This document shows positions 1 through 8,326 of a stretch of DNA of 64,000 bases, piece after piece. Within the stretch, counting starts at the first letter, position 1; every line of letters starts with the position of its first letter. The notes beneath the pieces were generated by a model. The model did not search any database. It saw nothing but the letters and a program-made list of their open reading frames with translations, and had not been told where the DNA came from. The translations under genes were made by a program, and so were the position numbers. Location: positions 62,001-126,000 of the forward strand of contig NZ_JAJGSX010000018.1 of assembly GCF_021245725.1 (NCBI RefSeq), read 5' to 3'. Origin of the DNA: Pseudonocardia sp. TRM90224 (lineage in GTDB: Bacteria > Actinomycetota > Actinomycetes > Mycobacteriales > Pseudonocardiaceae).

Positions 1-356
1 AGCATCTGCTGCACCTGCACGCCGTCGATGTCGGCGTCGGCGTCGTACGCCTTGGCGTTGGCGATGATCTCGTCGAAGGCAGCCTTCACCGCGTCGGCAC
101 CCTCGACGCCGATCTTGACGCCGCCGGCCTCCGTCTTGTGCAGGATGTCGCGTGAAACGATCTTCATCGCGACCGGTCCGCCCAGGTCATCGGCTAGGCG
201 TACAGCATCGTCGGCCGTTGTGGCGAGACCCTCCCCGGGTACCGGGATCCCGTAGGCCTCGCAGATCAGCCGTCCTTCCGGCGCGGTCAGCGAGTCGCGG
301 CCCTCTGCGCGCGCCTTGCCGAGCGCCTCGCGGACCACGTCGCGGTCGTACGCCAC
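1..356 (-). CDS. ADP-forming acyl-CoA synthetase, ATP-grasp part (N-terminal fragment)
   Basis: Only the first 118 codons lie inside the window; the gene runs off the left edge. The start is a GTG one base after the frc stop, so it is the next gene of the frc operon. The protein shows an ATP-grasp N-terminus: CEAYGIPVP, then AMKIVSRDILHKTEAGGVKIGV, a signature of the beta part of acetate/acyl-CoA ligases (NDP-forming). These enzymes make acyl-CoA from acid, CoA and ATP. Next to a formyl-CoA:oxalate CoA-transferase, an oxalate- or formate-related acid is a plausible substrate, but this is inference. Whether the CoA-binding alpha part is fused or separate cannot be seen. Confidence 0.75.
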   Translation of the reverse strand, partial: MAYDRDVVREALGKARAEGRDSLTAPEGRLICEAYGIPVPGEGLATTADDAVRLADDLGGPVAMKIVSRDILHKTEAGGVKIGVEGADAVKAAFDEIIANAKAYDADADIDGVQVQQM

Positions 357-357
357 C

Positions 358-1596
358 TCAGATCACCCCTGCTTCCTGCAATTGCGCGAAACGCTCGGGG
401 TCCAGCCCCAACTCGTCCACGAAGACGTCCTTGTTGTGCTGTCCGAGCAGCGGCGAGGTCTCGATCTTCACCGGGGAGTCGGAGAGCTTGATGGGGCAAC
501 CGACGGTCGTGAACGAGCCCCGCTCGGGGTGCTCGACCGTCACGATCATGTTGTTCTCGGCGAGCGACGCGTCCTCGATCAGCTCCTTGGTGGAGAGGAT
601 CGGGCCGCAGGGGATGTTGTGCGCGTTGAGCTGCGCCAACACCTCCCACTTGTCCAGGTGCATCGACCATTCCTCGATGAGCTGGAACATCTTGCCGAGC
701 TTGGGCAGGCGCGCCTCCGGGGTGGCCCACTCCGGGTCCTCCGTGAGGTCGGGACGGCCGATGAGCTGGCTGATCGGCGCCCACCCCGGTGGCTGGACGA
801 TCACGTAGATGTAGTCGTTCGGGCCACCGGGAGCGCACTTGACCGCCCACCCCGGCTGCCCGCCGCCCGACGCGTTGCCGGAGCGCGGCACCTCCTCGCC
901 GAAGTCCTCGTTCGGGTACTCGGCGAGCGGGCCGTGCGCGAGCCGCTGCTGGTCGCGCAGCTTCACGCGGCACAGGTTGAGCACCGCATGCTGCATCGCG
1001 ACGGAGACCCGCTGCCCGCGACCGGTCGAGTTGCGCTGCACCAGCGCCGCGAGGATGCCCGCGACGGCGTGCATGCCGGTGCCGGAGTCACCGATCTGCG
1101 AACCGGTGGCCACCGGCGGGCCGTCCTCGAACCCGGTGGTGCTCATCGAGCCGCCCATGGCCTGCGCGACGACCTCGTACGCCTTGTAGTGCGTGTACGG
1201 GCCCTCGCCGAAACCCTTGATCGACGCGTAGATCAGCTTGGGGTTGAGCTCCTGCAGCCGGTCCCACGTGAAGCCCATGCGGTCGACGGCGCCGGGTCCG
1301 AAGTTCTCGACGAGTACGTCGGACTCCTTCACCATCTGCGTGAAGAGCTCCTTGCCCTCGTCGCTCTTCATGTTCAGCGTGATGCTGCGCTTGTTGCAGT
1401 TGAGCATCGTGAAGTAGAGGGAGTCGACGTCGGGGAGGTCGCGCAGCTGCTTGCGCGTGATGTCCCCGCTCGGGGCCTCCAGCTTGACGACGTCCGCGCC
1501 CAACCAGGCGAGGATCTGGGTTGCGGAGGGACCGGACTGGACGTGGGTCATGTCGAGGACGCGGACCCCTGCGAGTGCACCGTTGCCGTCGCTCAT
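358..1596 (-). CDS. frc: Formyl-CoA:oxalate CoA-transferase
   Basis: Class III CoA-transferase of 412 residues that moves CoA from formyl-CoA to oxalate, giving oxalyl-CoA and formate in the cytosol. The sequence follows the family closely: VRVLDMTHVQSGPSATQILAWLGADVVKLE at the N-terminus, the catalytic Asp in GSQIGDSGTG (about residue 170), and the glycine loop GGGQPGW. I chose ATG at 1596 because GAGGTG lies six bases upstream; a GTG at 1605 is also in frame. The upstream TPP enzyme stops at 1607, so the two genes are coupled, and the acyl-CoA synthetase follows after one base. The pairing with a TPP decarboxylase is the classic arrangement of oxalate degradation operons. Confidence 0.93.
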   Translation of the reverse strand: MSDGNGALAGVRVLDMTHVQSGPSATQILAWLGADVVKLEAPSGDITRKQLRDLPDVDSLYFTMLNCNKRSITLNMKSDEGKELFTQMVKESDVLVENFGPGAVDRMGFTWDRLQELNPKLIYASIKGFGEGPYTHYKAYEVVAQAMGGSMSTTGFEDGPPVATGSQIGDSGTGMHAVAGILAALVQRNSTGRGQRVSVAMQHAVLNLCRVKLRDQQRLAHGPLAEYPNEDFGEEVPRSGNASGGGQPGWAVKCAPGGPNDYIYVIVQPPGWAPISQLIGRPDLTEDPEWATPEARLPKLGKMFQLIEEWSMHLDKWEVLAQLNAHNIPCGPILSTKELIEDASLAENNMIVTVEHPERGSFTTVGCPIKLSDSPVKIETSPLLGQHNKDVFVDELGLDPERFAQLQEAGVI

Positions 1597-1606
1597 GATC
1601 GTCACC

Positions 1607-3322
1607 TCACTTGTACATCGTCTGGTTCATGGTTCCGGGCGCGTACACGTCGGGATCGACCCAGACGTTGATCAAGGACGGCTTGCCGGACTCGCGGGCG
1701 CGCTGCAATGCCGGGCCGATGTCGGCCGGGTCGCGCACCTCTTCGCCGTAGCCGCCCAGCATCTGGGCGAACTTGTCGTAATGGACGTCGCCGAGCGTGT
1801 TCCCGACCCGGCCGCGGTCCTCGCCGTACTTGGCGATCTGGCCGTAGCGGATCTGGTTCATCGACGAGTTGTTGCCGACGATCCCGACGAACGGGAGGTT
1901 GTAGCGCACGAGCGTCTCGAAGTCCCAGCCGGTGAGGCTGAAGGCGCCGTCACCGAAGAGCGCGACGACCTCCTTGTCCGGCCGCGCGAGCTTCGCGGCG
2001 AGCACGAACGGGACGCCGACGCCGAGCGTGCCGAGCGGACCCGGGTCCATCCAGTGGCCGGGCGACTTCGGCTGCACGACCTGCCCGGAGAAGGTGACGA
2101 TGTCGCCGCCGTCCCCGATGTAGATCGAGTCCTCGGTCAGGAACTCGTTGATCTCGTGCACCAGCCGGTACGGGTCGATCGGCGAGGCGTCGGAGTGCTG
2201 GCGGGGCAGCCGCTTCTCGACGGCGGCGGTCTCCACGGCGCGCAGCTCGGCGACCCAGTTGGAGCGGTTGGGGTGCTGGCGGCCCGACGCCGCGGCCGTC
2301 ACGGCGGCGAGCACTGCGCCCGCATCGCCGACGATGCCGAGGTCGATGTCGCGGTTCTTGCCGACCGTGCGGTAGTCGAGGTCGATCTGCACGACCTTCG
2401 CGGTCGGGGAGAGTCGGCGGCCGTAGCCCATCCGGAAGTCGAACGGGGTGCCGACGATGATGATCAGGTCGGCCTCGTTGAACGCGTGCCGGCGGGCGAG
2501 CTGGAAGTGCATCGGGTCGCCGGGCGGGAGCGTGCCGCGGCCGGCACCGTTCATGAACGCGGGGACCTCGAGCGCGCGCACGAACTCGATGGCCGCGTCG
2601 GTGGCGCGGCACGTCCAGACCTGGCTGCCCAGCAGCACGCACGGCTTCTCCGCGCGGGAGACCAGCTCGGCGAGCTTCTCGATCGAGGCGGGATCGCCGA
2701 TCGACTTCGTCGAGGCGCGGTAGGCACCGGCCGTGGGGATCCGGGCCTGCTCCGCGGGGACCTTGGCGTCGAGCACGTCGCGCGGGATCTCGAGGAACGC
2801 GGGGCCGGGGGCGCCGTTGTAGCACTCGCGGAACGCCATCGAGACGAGGTCGGCGACGCGCGCGGTGTGCGGGACGGTCGCGGCGAACTTGCTGATCGGG
2901 GTCATCATGTCGACGTGCGGGAGGTCCTGCAGCGAACCCATCTTGTGCTGCGAGAGGGCACCCTGGCCGCCGATCAGCAGCATCGGGCTCTCGGCGCGCA
3001 ACGCGTTGGCGACACCGGTCACGGCGTCGCTGGTGCCGGGACCCGCGGTCACGACCGCGCAGCCGGGGCGTCCGGTGATCCGGGCGTAACCGTCGGCCGC
3101 GTGCGCCGCCACCTGCTCGTGGCGGACGTCGATGACCTGGATTCCCTCGTCGACGCACCCGTCGTAGATGTCGATGATGTGGCCGCCGCAGAGGGTGAAG
3201 ATCGTGTCGACGCCCTCCGCCTTCAGCGCCTTCGCCACCAGGTGGCCACCCGAGATGGTCTCCGGTACTGCCGGCGCATCCGCCCCGTTGAGGGCGGTGC
3301 CGTCGGGGATTGTCTGCGTCAT
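1607..3322 (-). CDS. TPP-dependent oxalyl-CoA decarboxylase or 2-hydroxyacyl-CoA lyase
   Basis: Thiamine diphosphate enzyme of the acetolactate synthase/oxalyl-CoA decarboxylase superfamily, 571 residues. The N-terminal PYR domain has the catalytic Glu in VRHEQVAAH (about residue 69); the C-terminal PP domain has the GDG motif in LFGDGAFSLTGWDF and NNSSMNQ. In an operon with frc the expected reaction is oxalyl-CoA to formyl-CoA plus CO2. The N-terminus (FTLCGGHIIDIYDG) is closer to the IlvG-like actinobacterial group than to the usual OxcA (YGVVGIPITDLAR type), so a 2-hydroxyacyl-CoA lyase using formyl-CoA is a real alternative. Start ATG at 3322, with AGGAG twelve bases upstream; ATG 3334 is also possible. 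Its promoter region carries GntR-type sites and is shared with the divergent PanE-like gene. Confidence 0.7.
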   Translation of the reverse strand: MTQTIPDGTALNGADAPAVPETISGGHLVAKALKAEGVDTIFTLCGGHIIDIYDGCVDEGIQVIDVRHEQVAAHAADGYARITGRPGCAVVTAGPGTSDAVTGVANALRAESPMLLIGGQGALSQHKMGSLQDLPHVDMMTPISKFAATVPHTARVADLVSMAFRECYNGAPGPAFLEIPRDVLDAKVPAEQARIPTAGAYRASTKSIGDPASIEKLAELVSRAEKPCVLLGSQVWTCRATDAAIEFVRALEVPAFMNGAGRGTLPPGDPMHFQLARRHAFNEADLIIIVGTPFDFRMGYGRRLSPTAKVVQIDLDYRTVGKNRDIDLGIVGDAGAVLAAVTAAASGRQHPNRSNWVAELRAVETAAVEKRLPRQHSDASPIDPYRLVHEINEFLTEDSIYIGDGGDIVTFSGQVVQPKSPGHWMDPGPLGTLGVGVPFVLAAKLARPDKEVVALFGDGAFSLTGWDFETLVRYNLPFVGIVGNNSSMNQIRYGQIAKYGEDRGRVGNTLGDVHYDKFAQMLGGYGEEVRDPADIGPALQRARESGKPSLINVWVDPDVYAPGTMNQTMYK

Positions 3323-3410
3323 CGTCAGCGTCATCTCCTGGCTCGTTAGCTCGACCACCGGCACTGCCCGGCAGCCCAACGGGGGTGATGACCAGCGTTG
3401 ATGCCGATCA

Positions 3411-3431
3411 CCCCATACTGCATACCGTATG
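3411..3431. promoter_or_regulatory. Putative GntR operator, oxc-side site
   Basis: CATACTGCATACCGTATG, ending in the perfect 11-base palindrome CATAC-C-GTATG at 3421-3431. It lies upstream of the TPP enzyme gene in the divergent region and matches sites at 3490, 10404 and 10469. Confidence 0.6.
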
Positions 3432-3489
3432 GTGGATTCCTACCTCATGAGAGGTTCCACGTCCAGGCCTTCTGAAGAAGTCGTGCTTA

Positions 3490-3507
3490 CTGCATACTGC
3501 ATACAAT
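3490..3507. promoter_or_regulatory. Putative GntR operator and -10 box of the PanE-like gene
   Basis: CTGCATACTGCATAC at 3490-3504 is a tandem CATAC repeat. It is the reverse complement of the site at 10404-10418. A good -10 box (TACAAT, 3502-3507) overlaps its end, so bound protein would block the promoter of the gene starting at 3526. Confidence 0.6.
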
Positions 3508-3525
3508 CGACCGAAGGGGTGCGAC

Positions 3526-4494
3526 GTGAAGGTTGCGGTACTGGGCGCCGGTGCGATCGGCGCATACGTGGGAGCGGCCTTGTGCCGGGCGGGTGTCGAG
3601 GTCCACCTCGTGGCCAGAGGCCCGCACCTGGCGGCCATGCGCAAGTCGGGCGTGATCGTGCACAGCCCGCGCGGCGACTGGGTCGCCCACCCGCACGCCA
3701 CCGACGACCCGGCCGAGATCGGCCCCGTCGACCACGTCTTCCTGGGGCTCAAGGCCAACGCCTACGCGGCGGCCCGCGACATGGTCGCTCCCCTGCTGCA
3801 CGAGAAGACCACGCTGATCGCCGCGCAGAACGGCATCCCGTGGTGGTACTTCCACAAGCTGAAGGGCCAGTACGAGGACCACCGGATCGAGAGCGTCGAC
3901 CCGGGCGGTGCCGTCACGGCCGCGTTGCCGCTCGAGCGGGCGATCGGCTGCGTCGTCTACGCGGCCACCGAGATCGAGTCGCCCGGCGTCGTCCAGCACC
4001 TGGAGGGCACCCGCTTCTCCATCGGCGAGCCCGACGGCAGCATCTCCACCCGCTGCACCGAGTTCGCCGACGCGATGGCCGCCGGCGGCCTCAAGTGCCC
4101 TGTCGAGCCCGACCTGCGCAACGACATCTGGGTCAAGCTGATGGGCAACATCGCCTTCAACCCGATCAGCGCGCTCACGCGGGCGACCATGGCCGGGATC
4201 TGCCGGCACCCCGGCACACGCGGGATCGTCGCCCAGATGATGGAGGAGACCGTCGACGTGGCGCGGCGGGTCGGCGCGAACCCGCAGATCTCGGTGGAAC
4301 GTCGCCTCGCGGGCGCCGAACGCGCCGGGGAGCACAAGACCTCGACGCTGCAGGACCTCGAACGCGGCCGCCCGATGGAGCTGGACGTCCTCATCACCGC
4401 GTGCGTCGAGCTCGCCGACCTGACCGGTGCCGAGGCACCGACCCTGCGCACCATCGCCGCCGTCGCCGACCTGCTCAGCGAGAACGTGGCGTAG
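3526..4494 (+). CDS. PanE-family reductase, candidate oxalyl-CoA reductase
   Basis: NAD(P)-dependent reductase of the 2-dehydropantoate 2-reductase family, 322 residues. It has a Rossmann GAGAIGAYVG at 7-16, the catalytic Lys in WVKLMGN (about 204) with the nearby Asn, and the C-terminal substrate loop KTSTLQDLERGRPMELD. The start is GTG at 3526, behind GAAGGGG. Pantothenate synthesis is unlikely here: the gene is divergent from the frc/TPP operon and both promoters carry the same operator. In Methylobacterium extorquens a PanE paralogue (PanE2) reduces oxalyl-CoA to glyoxylate, and glyoxylate is the substrate of the gcl operon that follows. The oxalyl-CoA reductase role is inference from this context; the family assignment is firm. 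Confidence 0.7.
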   Translation: MKVAVLGAGAIGAYVGAALCRAGVEVHLVARGPHLAAMRKSGVIVHSPRGDWVAHPHATDDPAEIGPVDHVFLGLKANAYAAARDMVAPLLHEKTTLIAAQNGIPWWYFHKLKGQYEDHRIESVDPGGAVTAALPLERAIGCVVYAATEIESPGVVQHLEGTRFSIGEPDGSISTRCTEFADAMAAGGLKCPVEPDLRNDIWVKLMGNIAFNPISALTRATMAGICRHPGTRGIVAQMMEETVDVARRVGANPQISVERRLAGAERAGEHKTSTLQDLERGRPMELDVLITACVELADLTGAEAPTLRTIAAVADLLSENVA

Positions 4495-4624
4495 CGCCTC
4501 AGCCGCTCCCCACCGCGACGAACGGCACCCCCGACCAACTCGGCGGGGGTGCCGTTCGCGCATGTCGTGGGGTCTCCGCACATCGACGACGCTGTGCGGA
4601 GGCCCCATGACGTAAGGACAAAGA

Positions 4625-4694
4625 AACTTCCCCACCGTTTTGCCTACTTACACAGGCCCGAGGGTGTGCAGGTTGGCAAAACGGTGGGGAAGTT
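4625..4694. repeat. CCGTTTTG palindrome, class A, copy 1
   Basis: Imperfect 70-base palindrome. The outer stem is AACTTCCCCACCGTTTTG; the inner arms are TGCCTACTTACA and TGCAGGTTGGCA. It lies between the convergent PanE-like and gcl genes, followed at once by a class B copy. Probable bidirectional terminator or REP-like unit. Confidence 0.85.
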
Positions 4695-4710
4695 CGGGGG
4701 TCGGCCACGA

Positions 4711-4778
4711 AGTTCCCCACCGTTTTGGGTGGATGCGCGCTCGCAGGGCGCGCATGTGCCCAAAACGGTGGGGAAGTT
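4711..4778. repeat. CCGTTTTG palindrome, class B, copy 2
   Basis: Same outer stem as copy 1, but the inner arms are GGGTGGATGCGCGC and GCGCGCATGTGCCC. It ends six bases before the gcl stop codon. Together with copy 1 it forms an A-B pair. Confidence 0.85.
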
Positions 4779-4783
4779 GGCGG

Positions 4784-6511
4784 TCAGCCGCGCTCGCCGG
4801 CCTCCAGGAGCTCGGGGACGGGCTCGAACTCCTTGACGGCGTCGAGGGAGGGCCCCATCGCCGCGTTGGCCTCCCGCTCCACCATCACCTCGACGAGGAC
4901 GGGCAGCTGCGCCGCCTCCGACTCGAGCGTCGCCCAGCTGAGGGCGTCGGCGAGGTCGGCGGGGTCCTCGACCCGCCTGGCCGGGCAGCCGAACGCCTCC
5001 ATGAGCTTGACGTGGTCGATGCCGCCCTCGCCGTAGTGCAGGTCGACGGCGTAGTTCATGTCGTAGGGCAGCTCGGCCTGGCGGATCAGCCCGAGGTACT
5101 CGTTGTTGACCATCACGATGACGAACGGGATCTTGTACTGCGCCGCGACGGCGATCTCCTCCATGAGGAACTGGAAGGAGTAGTCGCCGACGACGGCGAC
5201 GACCTTCCGGTCGGGGTAGGCGCACTTCACCCCGATCGCGGCCGGGATCTCCCAGCCGAGCGGCCCCGCCTGCCCGCACACCAGGTAGTGGCGCGGCTTG
5301 AACGTCTGCTGGAACTGCCCCGACCAGATCTGGTAGAGCCCGATCGCCGTGACGAACGTCGTGTCCGGCCCGAACGCCTCGTTGATCTCCCGGTAGACGC
5401 GCGGTGGCTTGATCGGGATGTCGTCGAAGTCGTCGCGGCGCAGCAGCGTGCCGCGCAGCTCCGCCACCCGGGCGGGCCACTCCCCCGCCGCCGCGACGGG
5501 CGCCACCTTCTTCGCCTGCTCGGTGAGCGCCGCGAGGGTCGGCTTCGCGTGCCCGACGATGCCGAGGTCGGGCTCGAACACCTTGCCGATCTGCGTCGGC
5601 TCGATGTCGACGTGGATGAACTGCCGACCGCGCCGGTAGGTCTCCAGGTCGCCGGTGTGCCGGTCGCCGAACCGCGCGCCGATCGCGAGCACGAGGTCGC
5701 TCTCCAGGAACGCCGCGTTCCCCCACCGCGTGGAGGTCTGGATGCCGGCCATGCCGGCGAACAGCGCGTGGTCCTCCGGGAAGGCCCCCTTGCCCATGAG
5801 GGTGACCTGCACCGGCACCTGCAGGTGCTCGGCCAGCTCCCGCAGCTCGTCCCACGCCTCCCCGACGATCACACCGCCACCGGCGAGGATCATCGGTCGC
5901 TGCGCTTCGAGGAGCATGTCGACCGCAGCCGCGACCGGTTCCGGACGCGGCTGCGGGACGTCGATGGGCAGGGGCGCGTCGATCGCGGCGTCGTAGAGGC
6001 ACGTCCCGCGCTGGACGTCGATCGGGAGGTCGATCAGCACCGGCCCGGGCCGGCCCGACCTGGCGATGCGGAACGCCTCGCGGAACACCCACGGCGCCTG
6101 CGCCGGCTCCTTGAGCTGGACGGCCCATTTGGTGACGGGTTTGGCGATCTCGACGATGTCGACCGCTTGGAACGCCTCCTGGTGCAGCTTCGAGCGTGCT
6201 GCCTGGCCGGTGATGCAGATGATCGGGATCGAGTCGGCGAGCGCCGTGTACAACCCGGTGATCATGTTGGTGCCGGCCGGGCCGGACGTCCCGATCGACA
6301 CCCCGACCTTGCCGGTCGCGCGCGCCCACCCGTCGGCGGAGTGCGTCCCGCCCTCCTCGTGGCGAACCGTGAGGTGCTTGATGCCGCTGTGCTGCAGCGC
6401 GGCGTAGAGCGGGAGGATCGCGGCGCCCGGTATGCCGAAGACGGTGTCGACGCCCTCGGAGCGGAGCACCGAGGCAACCGCTTCCATGCAGGGGATCCTG
6501 GTTGCGGTCAT
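4784..6511 (-). CDS. gcl: Glyoxylate carboligase (tartronate-semialdehyde synthase)
   Basis: TPP enzyme of 575 residues that joins two glyoxylates, giving tartronate semialdehyde and CO2. It aligns along its length with the E. coli enzyme as I remember it: FGIPGAAILPLY, TSGPAGTNMITGLY, IDIEPTQIGKV, CGQAGPLGWEIPAA, GDYSFQFLMEE, NNEYLGLIRQ. An oddity: the motif is VRHEEGGTH, with Glu at the position where the E. coli enzyme has Val51; that enzyme is known for lacking the canonical glutamate. The ATG at 6511 overlaps the glxR stop (ATGA), making gcl the last gene of the sucC-sucD-hyi-glxR-gcl operon. Two palindromic repeats follow the stop. Confidence 0.93.
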   Translation of the reverse strand: MTATRIPCMEAVASVLRSEGVDTVFGIPGAAILPLYAALQHSGIKHLTVRHEEGGTHSADGWARATGKVGVSIGTSGPAGTNMITGLYTALADSIPIICITGQAARSKLHQEAFQAVDIVEIAKPVTKWAVQLKEPAQAPWVFREAFRIARSGRPGPVLIDLPIDVQRGTCLYDAAIDAPLPIDVPQPRPEPVAAAVDMLLEAQRPMILAGGGVIVGEAWDELRELAEHLQVPVQVTLMGKGAFPEDHALFAGMAGIQTSTRWGNAAFLESDLVLAIGARFGDRHTGDLETYRRGRQFIHVDIEPTQIGKVFEPDLGIVGHAKPTLAALTEQAKKVAPVAAAGEWPARVAELRGTLLRRDDFDDIPIKPPRVYREINEAFGPDTTFVTAIGLYQIWSGQFQQTFKPRHYLVCGQAGPLGWEIPAAIGVKCAYPDRKVVAVVGDYSFQFLMEEIAVAAQYKIPFVIVMVNNEYLGLIRQAELPYDMNYAVDLHYGEGGIDHVKLMEAFGCPARRVEDPADLADALSWATLESEAAQLPVLVEVMVEREANAAMGPSLDAVKEFEPVPELLEAGERG

Positions 6512-7419
6512 GTGGTTGCCCTTCCCGAGACGTTCTCCAGCACCTTCAGCAGCACCGAGTGGTCCTGCCCGCCGTAGCCCTGCCCGCGAGCCGCGGCGAC
6601 GAGCTGGGCGACAAGCCCCGTCACCGGGAGCGCGACGTCGGCCTCCCGCGCGGCGGCGAGCGCGATGCCCATGTCCTTGTGGTGCAGGTCGATGCGGAAC
6701 CCGGGCGCGAACCGCCGCTCGACCATCGACTGCCGCTTGAGCTCCAGGATCCGGCTGCCGGCGAGCCCGCCAGCAAGCACGTCGAGCCCGGCGGACGCGT
6801 CGACGCCGGACGCCTCCAGCAGCACGATCGCCTCGGCGACCAGCGCGTACGTGCCGGCGACGACCAGCTGGTTCGCGGCCTTGACGGTCTGGCCCGCGCC
6901 GCTCGCCCCGACGTGCACGACCGTCGTCCCGAGCACCTTGAGCACCGGCAGCGCCGCGGCGAACGCGGCCTCGTCGCCACCGACCATGATCGAGAGCACG
7001 CCGTCGATCGCGCCCTTCTCCCCGCCGCTCACCGGCGCGTCCAGCGCGCGCACGCCCTGGACGGCGGCCCGCTCCGCGACGGCGCGTGAGGTCTCGGGCC
7101 GGATCGTGCTCATGTCGATGAGCAGCGCGCCGTCGACGGCGTTCTCCAGCACTCCGCCCGGCCCGAGCACAACCTCCTCGACCTGCGGCGAGTCCGGAAG
7201 CATCGTGATGACGATCTGGGCCTTGGCGGCGGCCGCGATGTTCGGCGCCGCCATCCCGCCCGCGGTCACGAGCTGCTCGACGCGCTCGGCGCTGACGTCG
7301 TAGCCGAGCACGCGGTACCCGGCGGCGGCGAGGTTCGCCGCCATCGGGCTGCCCATGATCCCGAGACCGACGAATCCGATGGTCGTGCCCGAACCGCTTC
7401 GCTCGCTGGCGTCGCTCAT
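6508..7419 (-). CDS. glxR: 2-hydroxy-3-oxopropionate (tartronate semialdehyde) reductase
   Basis: Beta-hydroxyacid dehydrogenase of 303 residues that reduces tartronate semialdehyde to D-glycerate with NAD(P)H. Visible motifs are the Rossmann IGFVGLGIMGSPMAANLA at about 13-30, the substrate loop DAPVSGGEKGA (around 120), and the catalytic Lys region GQTVKAANQLVV (around 175). It sits directly before gcl, overlapping it by four bases, and after hyi with a 73-base gap, the only sizeable gap in this operon. Family members also act on methylmalonate semialdehyde, but the gcl/hyi context makes the glyoxylate-to-glycerate role the best reading. Confidence 0.9.
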   Translation of the reverse strand: MSDASERSGSGTTIGFVGLGIMGSPMAANLAAAGYRVLGYDVSAERVEQLVTAGGMAAPNIAAAAKAQIVITMLPDSPQVEEVVLGPGGVLENAVDGALLIDMSTIRPETSRAVAERAAVQGVRALDAPVSGGEKGAIDGVLSIMVGGDEAAFAAALPVLKVLGTTVVHVGASGAGQTVKAANQLVVAGTYALVAEAIVLLEASGVDASAGLDVLAGGLAGSRILELKRQSMVERRFAPGFRIDLHHKDMGIALAAAREADVALPVTGLVAQLVAAARGQGYGGQDHSVLLKVLENVSGRATT

Positions 7420-7492
7420 GCCGCCTCCTCGCTGTCGCTCGTCGGCCGCATTCGCTGCGCTGCTGTGCCGAACGGTGAACTCGCAAGCTCGT

Positions 7493-8326
7493 TCACGCAG
7501 CCTCCTTCAGGGTCGAGAGCCAGCCGAAGCTGGCCGCGCTGGGGCCGACGGGCCGGTACTCCAGCCCGACGTGCCCGCTGTAGCCACTTGCGTCGAGCCC
7601 GCCGAGCAGCGCGGGCCAGTCGAGCTCGCCGGTGCCGGGCTGCCCGCGGCCGGGCGTGTCCGCGATCTGGACGTGCCCGAACGTCGCGCCCTCGGCCTCG
7701 ACCAGCCGCTGCACGGGCTCCCCCATGCGCGCGAGGTGGTAGAGGTCGGCGAGGAAGCCGACGTTCTGCTGGCCGGAGCTGCGGACCCGCTCGACGAGGT
7801 AGTTCGCGTACTTCGACGTCGTGACCGGGTAGTTCGGGCTCTCGAACGAGTTGAGCGCCTCGATCACGACCGTGGCCCCGACCCGCTGCGCCGCCTGCGC
7901 GGCCAGCACGAGGTTCTCCGTCGCCAGCTCCTCCTGCGCCTGCGCGCCGACCTCCGGGTCGCGGTTGCCGTAGAGCGCGTTGAGCACGGTGGTGCCCATC
8001 TGGCCGGCGAACCCGGTCGCGACGTCGATGTTGGCGAGGAACCGGGCGCTGTCACCGGGCCGCGAGAGCAGCCCGCGGTTGCCCGCCGCCATGTCGCCGG
8101 CGTCGAAGTTGAGCCCGACGAGCTGCGTCCCGGCATCGGTGATCGCGCCGGCCAGCGCGTCGAGCTCCTTGTCGGACGGCTCGGGACCGTCGAACGGCCA
8201 CCACATCTCGACGGCGTCGAACCCGGCCTCCGCAGCGGCGGCCGGGCGCTGCAGCAGGGGCAGCTCGGTGAACAGGATGGACAGGTTGACGCCGAATCGC
8301 AGACTCAGTTGGGAGGAGAGTGTCAT
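7493..8326 (-). CDS. hyi: Hydroxypyruvate isomerase
   Basis: TIM-barrel isomerase of the xylose isomerase-like family, 277 residues, interconverting hydroxypyruvate and tartronate semialdehyde. It shows the family start LRFGVNLSILFTELPLLQRPAAAAEAGFDAVEMWWPF, the first catalytic Glu in VVIEALNS (about 145) and the second in VGLEYRP near the C-terminus; the metal-binding region includes GFLADLYHLARM and FGHVQIADTPGRGQPGTGE. The ATG at 8326 overlaps the sucD-like stop by four bases. It lets tartronate semialdehyde exchange with hydroxypyruvate in the glycerate branch. Confidence 0.9.
   Translation of the reverse strand: MTLSSQLSLRFGVNLSILFTELPLLQRPAAAAEAGFDAVEMWWPFDGPEPSDKELDALAGAITDAGTQLVGLNFDAGDMAAGNRGLLSRPGDSARFLANIDVATGFAGQMGTTVLNALYGNRDPEVGAQAQEELATENLVLAAQAAQRVGATVVIEALNSFESPNYPVTTSKYANYLVERVRSSGQQNVGFLADLYHLARMGEPVQRLVEAEGATFGHVQIADTPGRGQPGTGELDWPALLGGLDASGYSGHVGLEYRPVGPSAASFGWLSTLKEAA

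Noticed and set aside
1607..3322. Biosynthetic acetolactate synthase
   Set aside because: It is not next to ilvN or ilvC, and is cotranscribed with frc under the oxalate-type operator.
3526..4494. Pantothenate biosynthesis ketopantoate reductase
   Set aside because: No panB or panC nearby; the promoter is shared with the frc operon. Kept only as a family label.
4625..4778. Insertion sequence or integron ends
   Set aside because: No transposase or integrase gene lies near any copy, there are no target-site duplications, and copies always stand at gene ends.
7420..7492. Promoter or regulator site between hyi and glxR
   Set aside because: Only a six-base inverted repeat (GTGAAC/GTTCAC) is visible and no -10/-35 pair; too weak to call.
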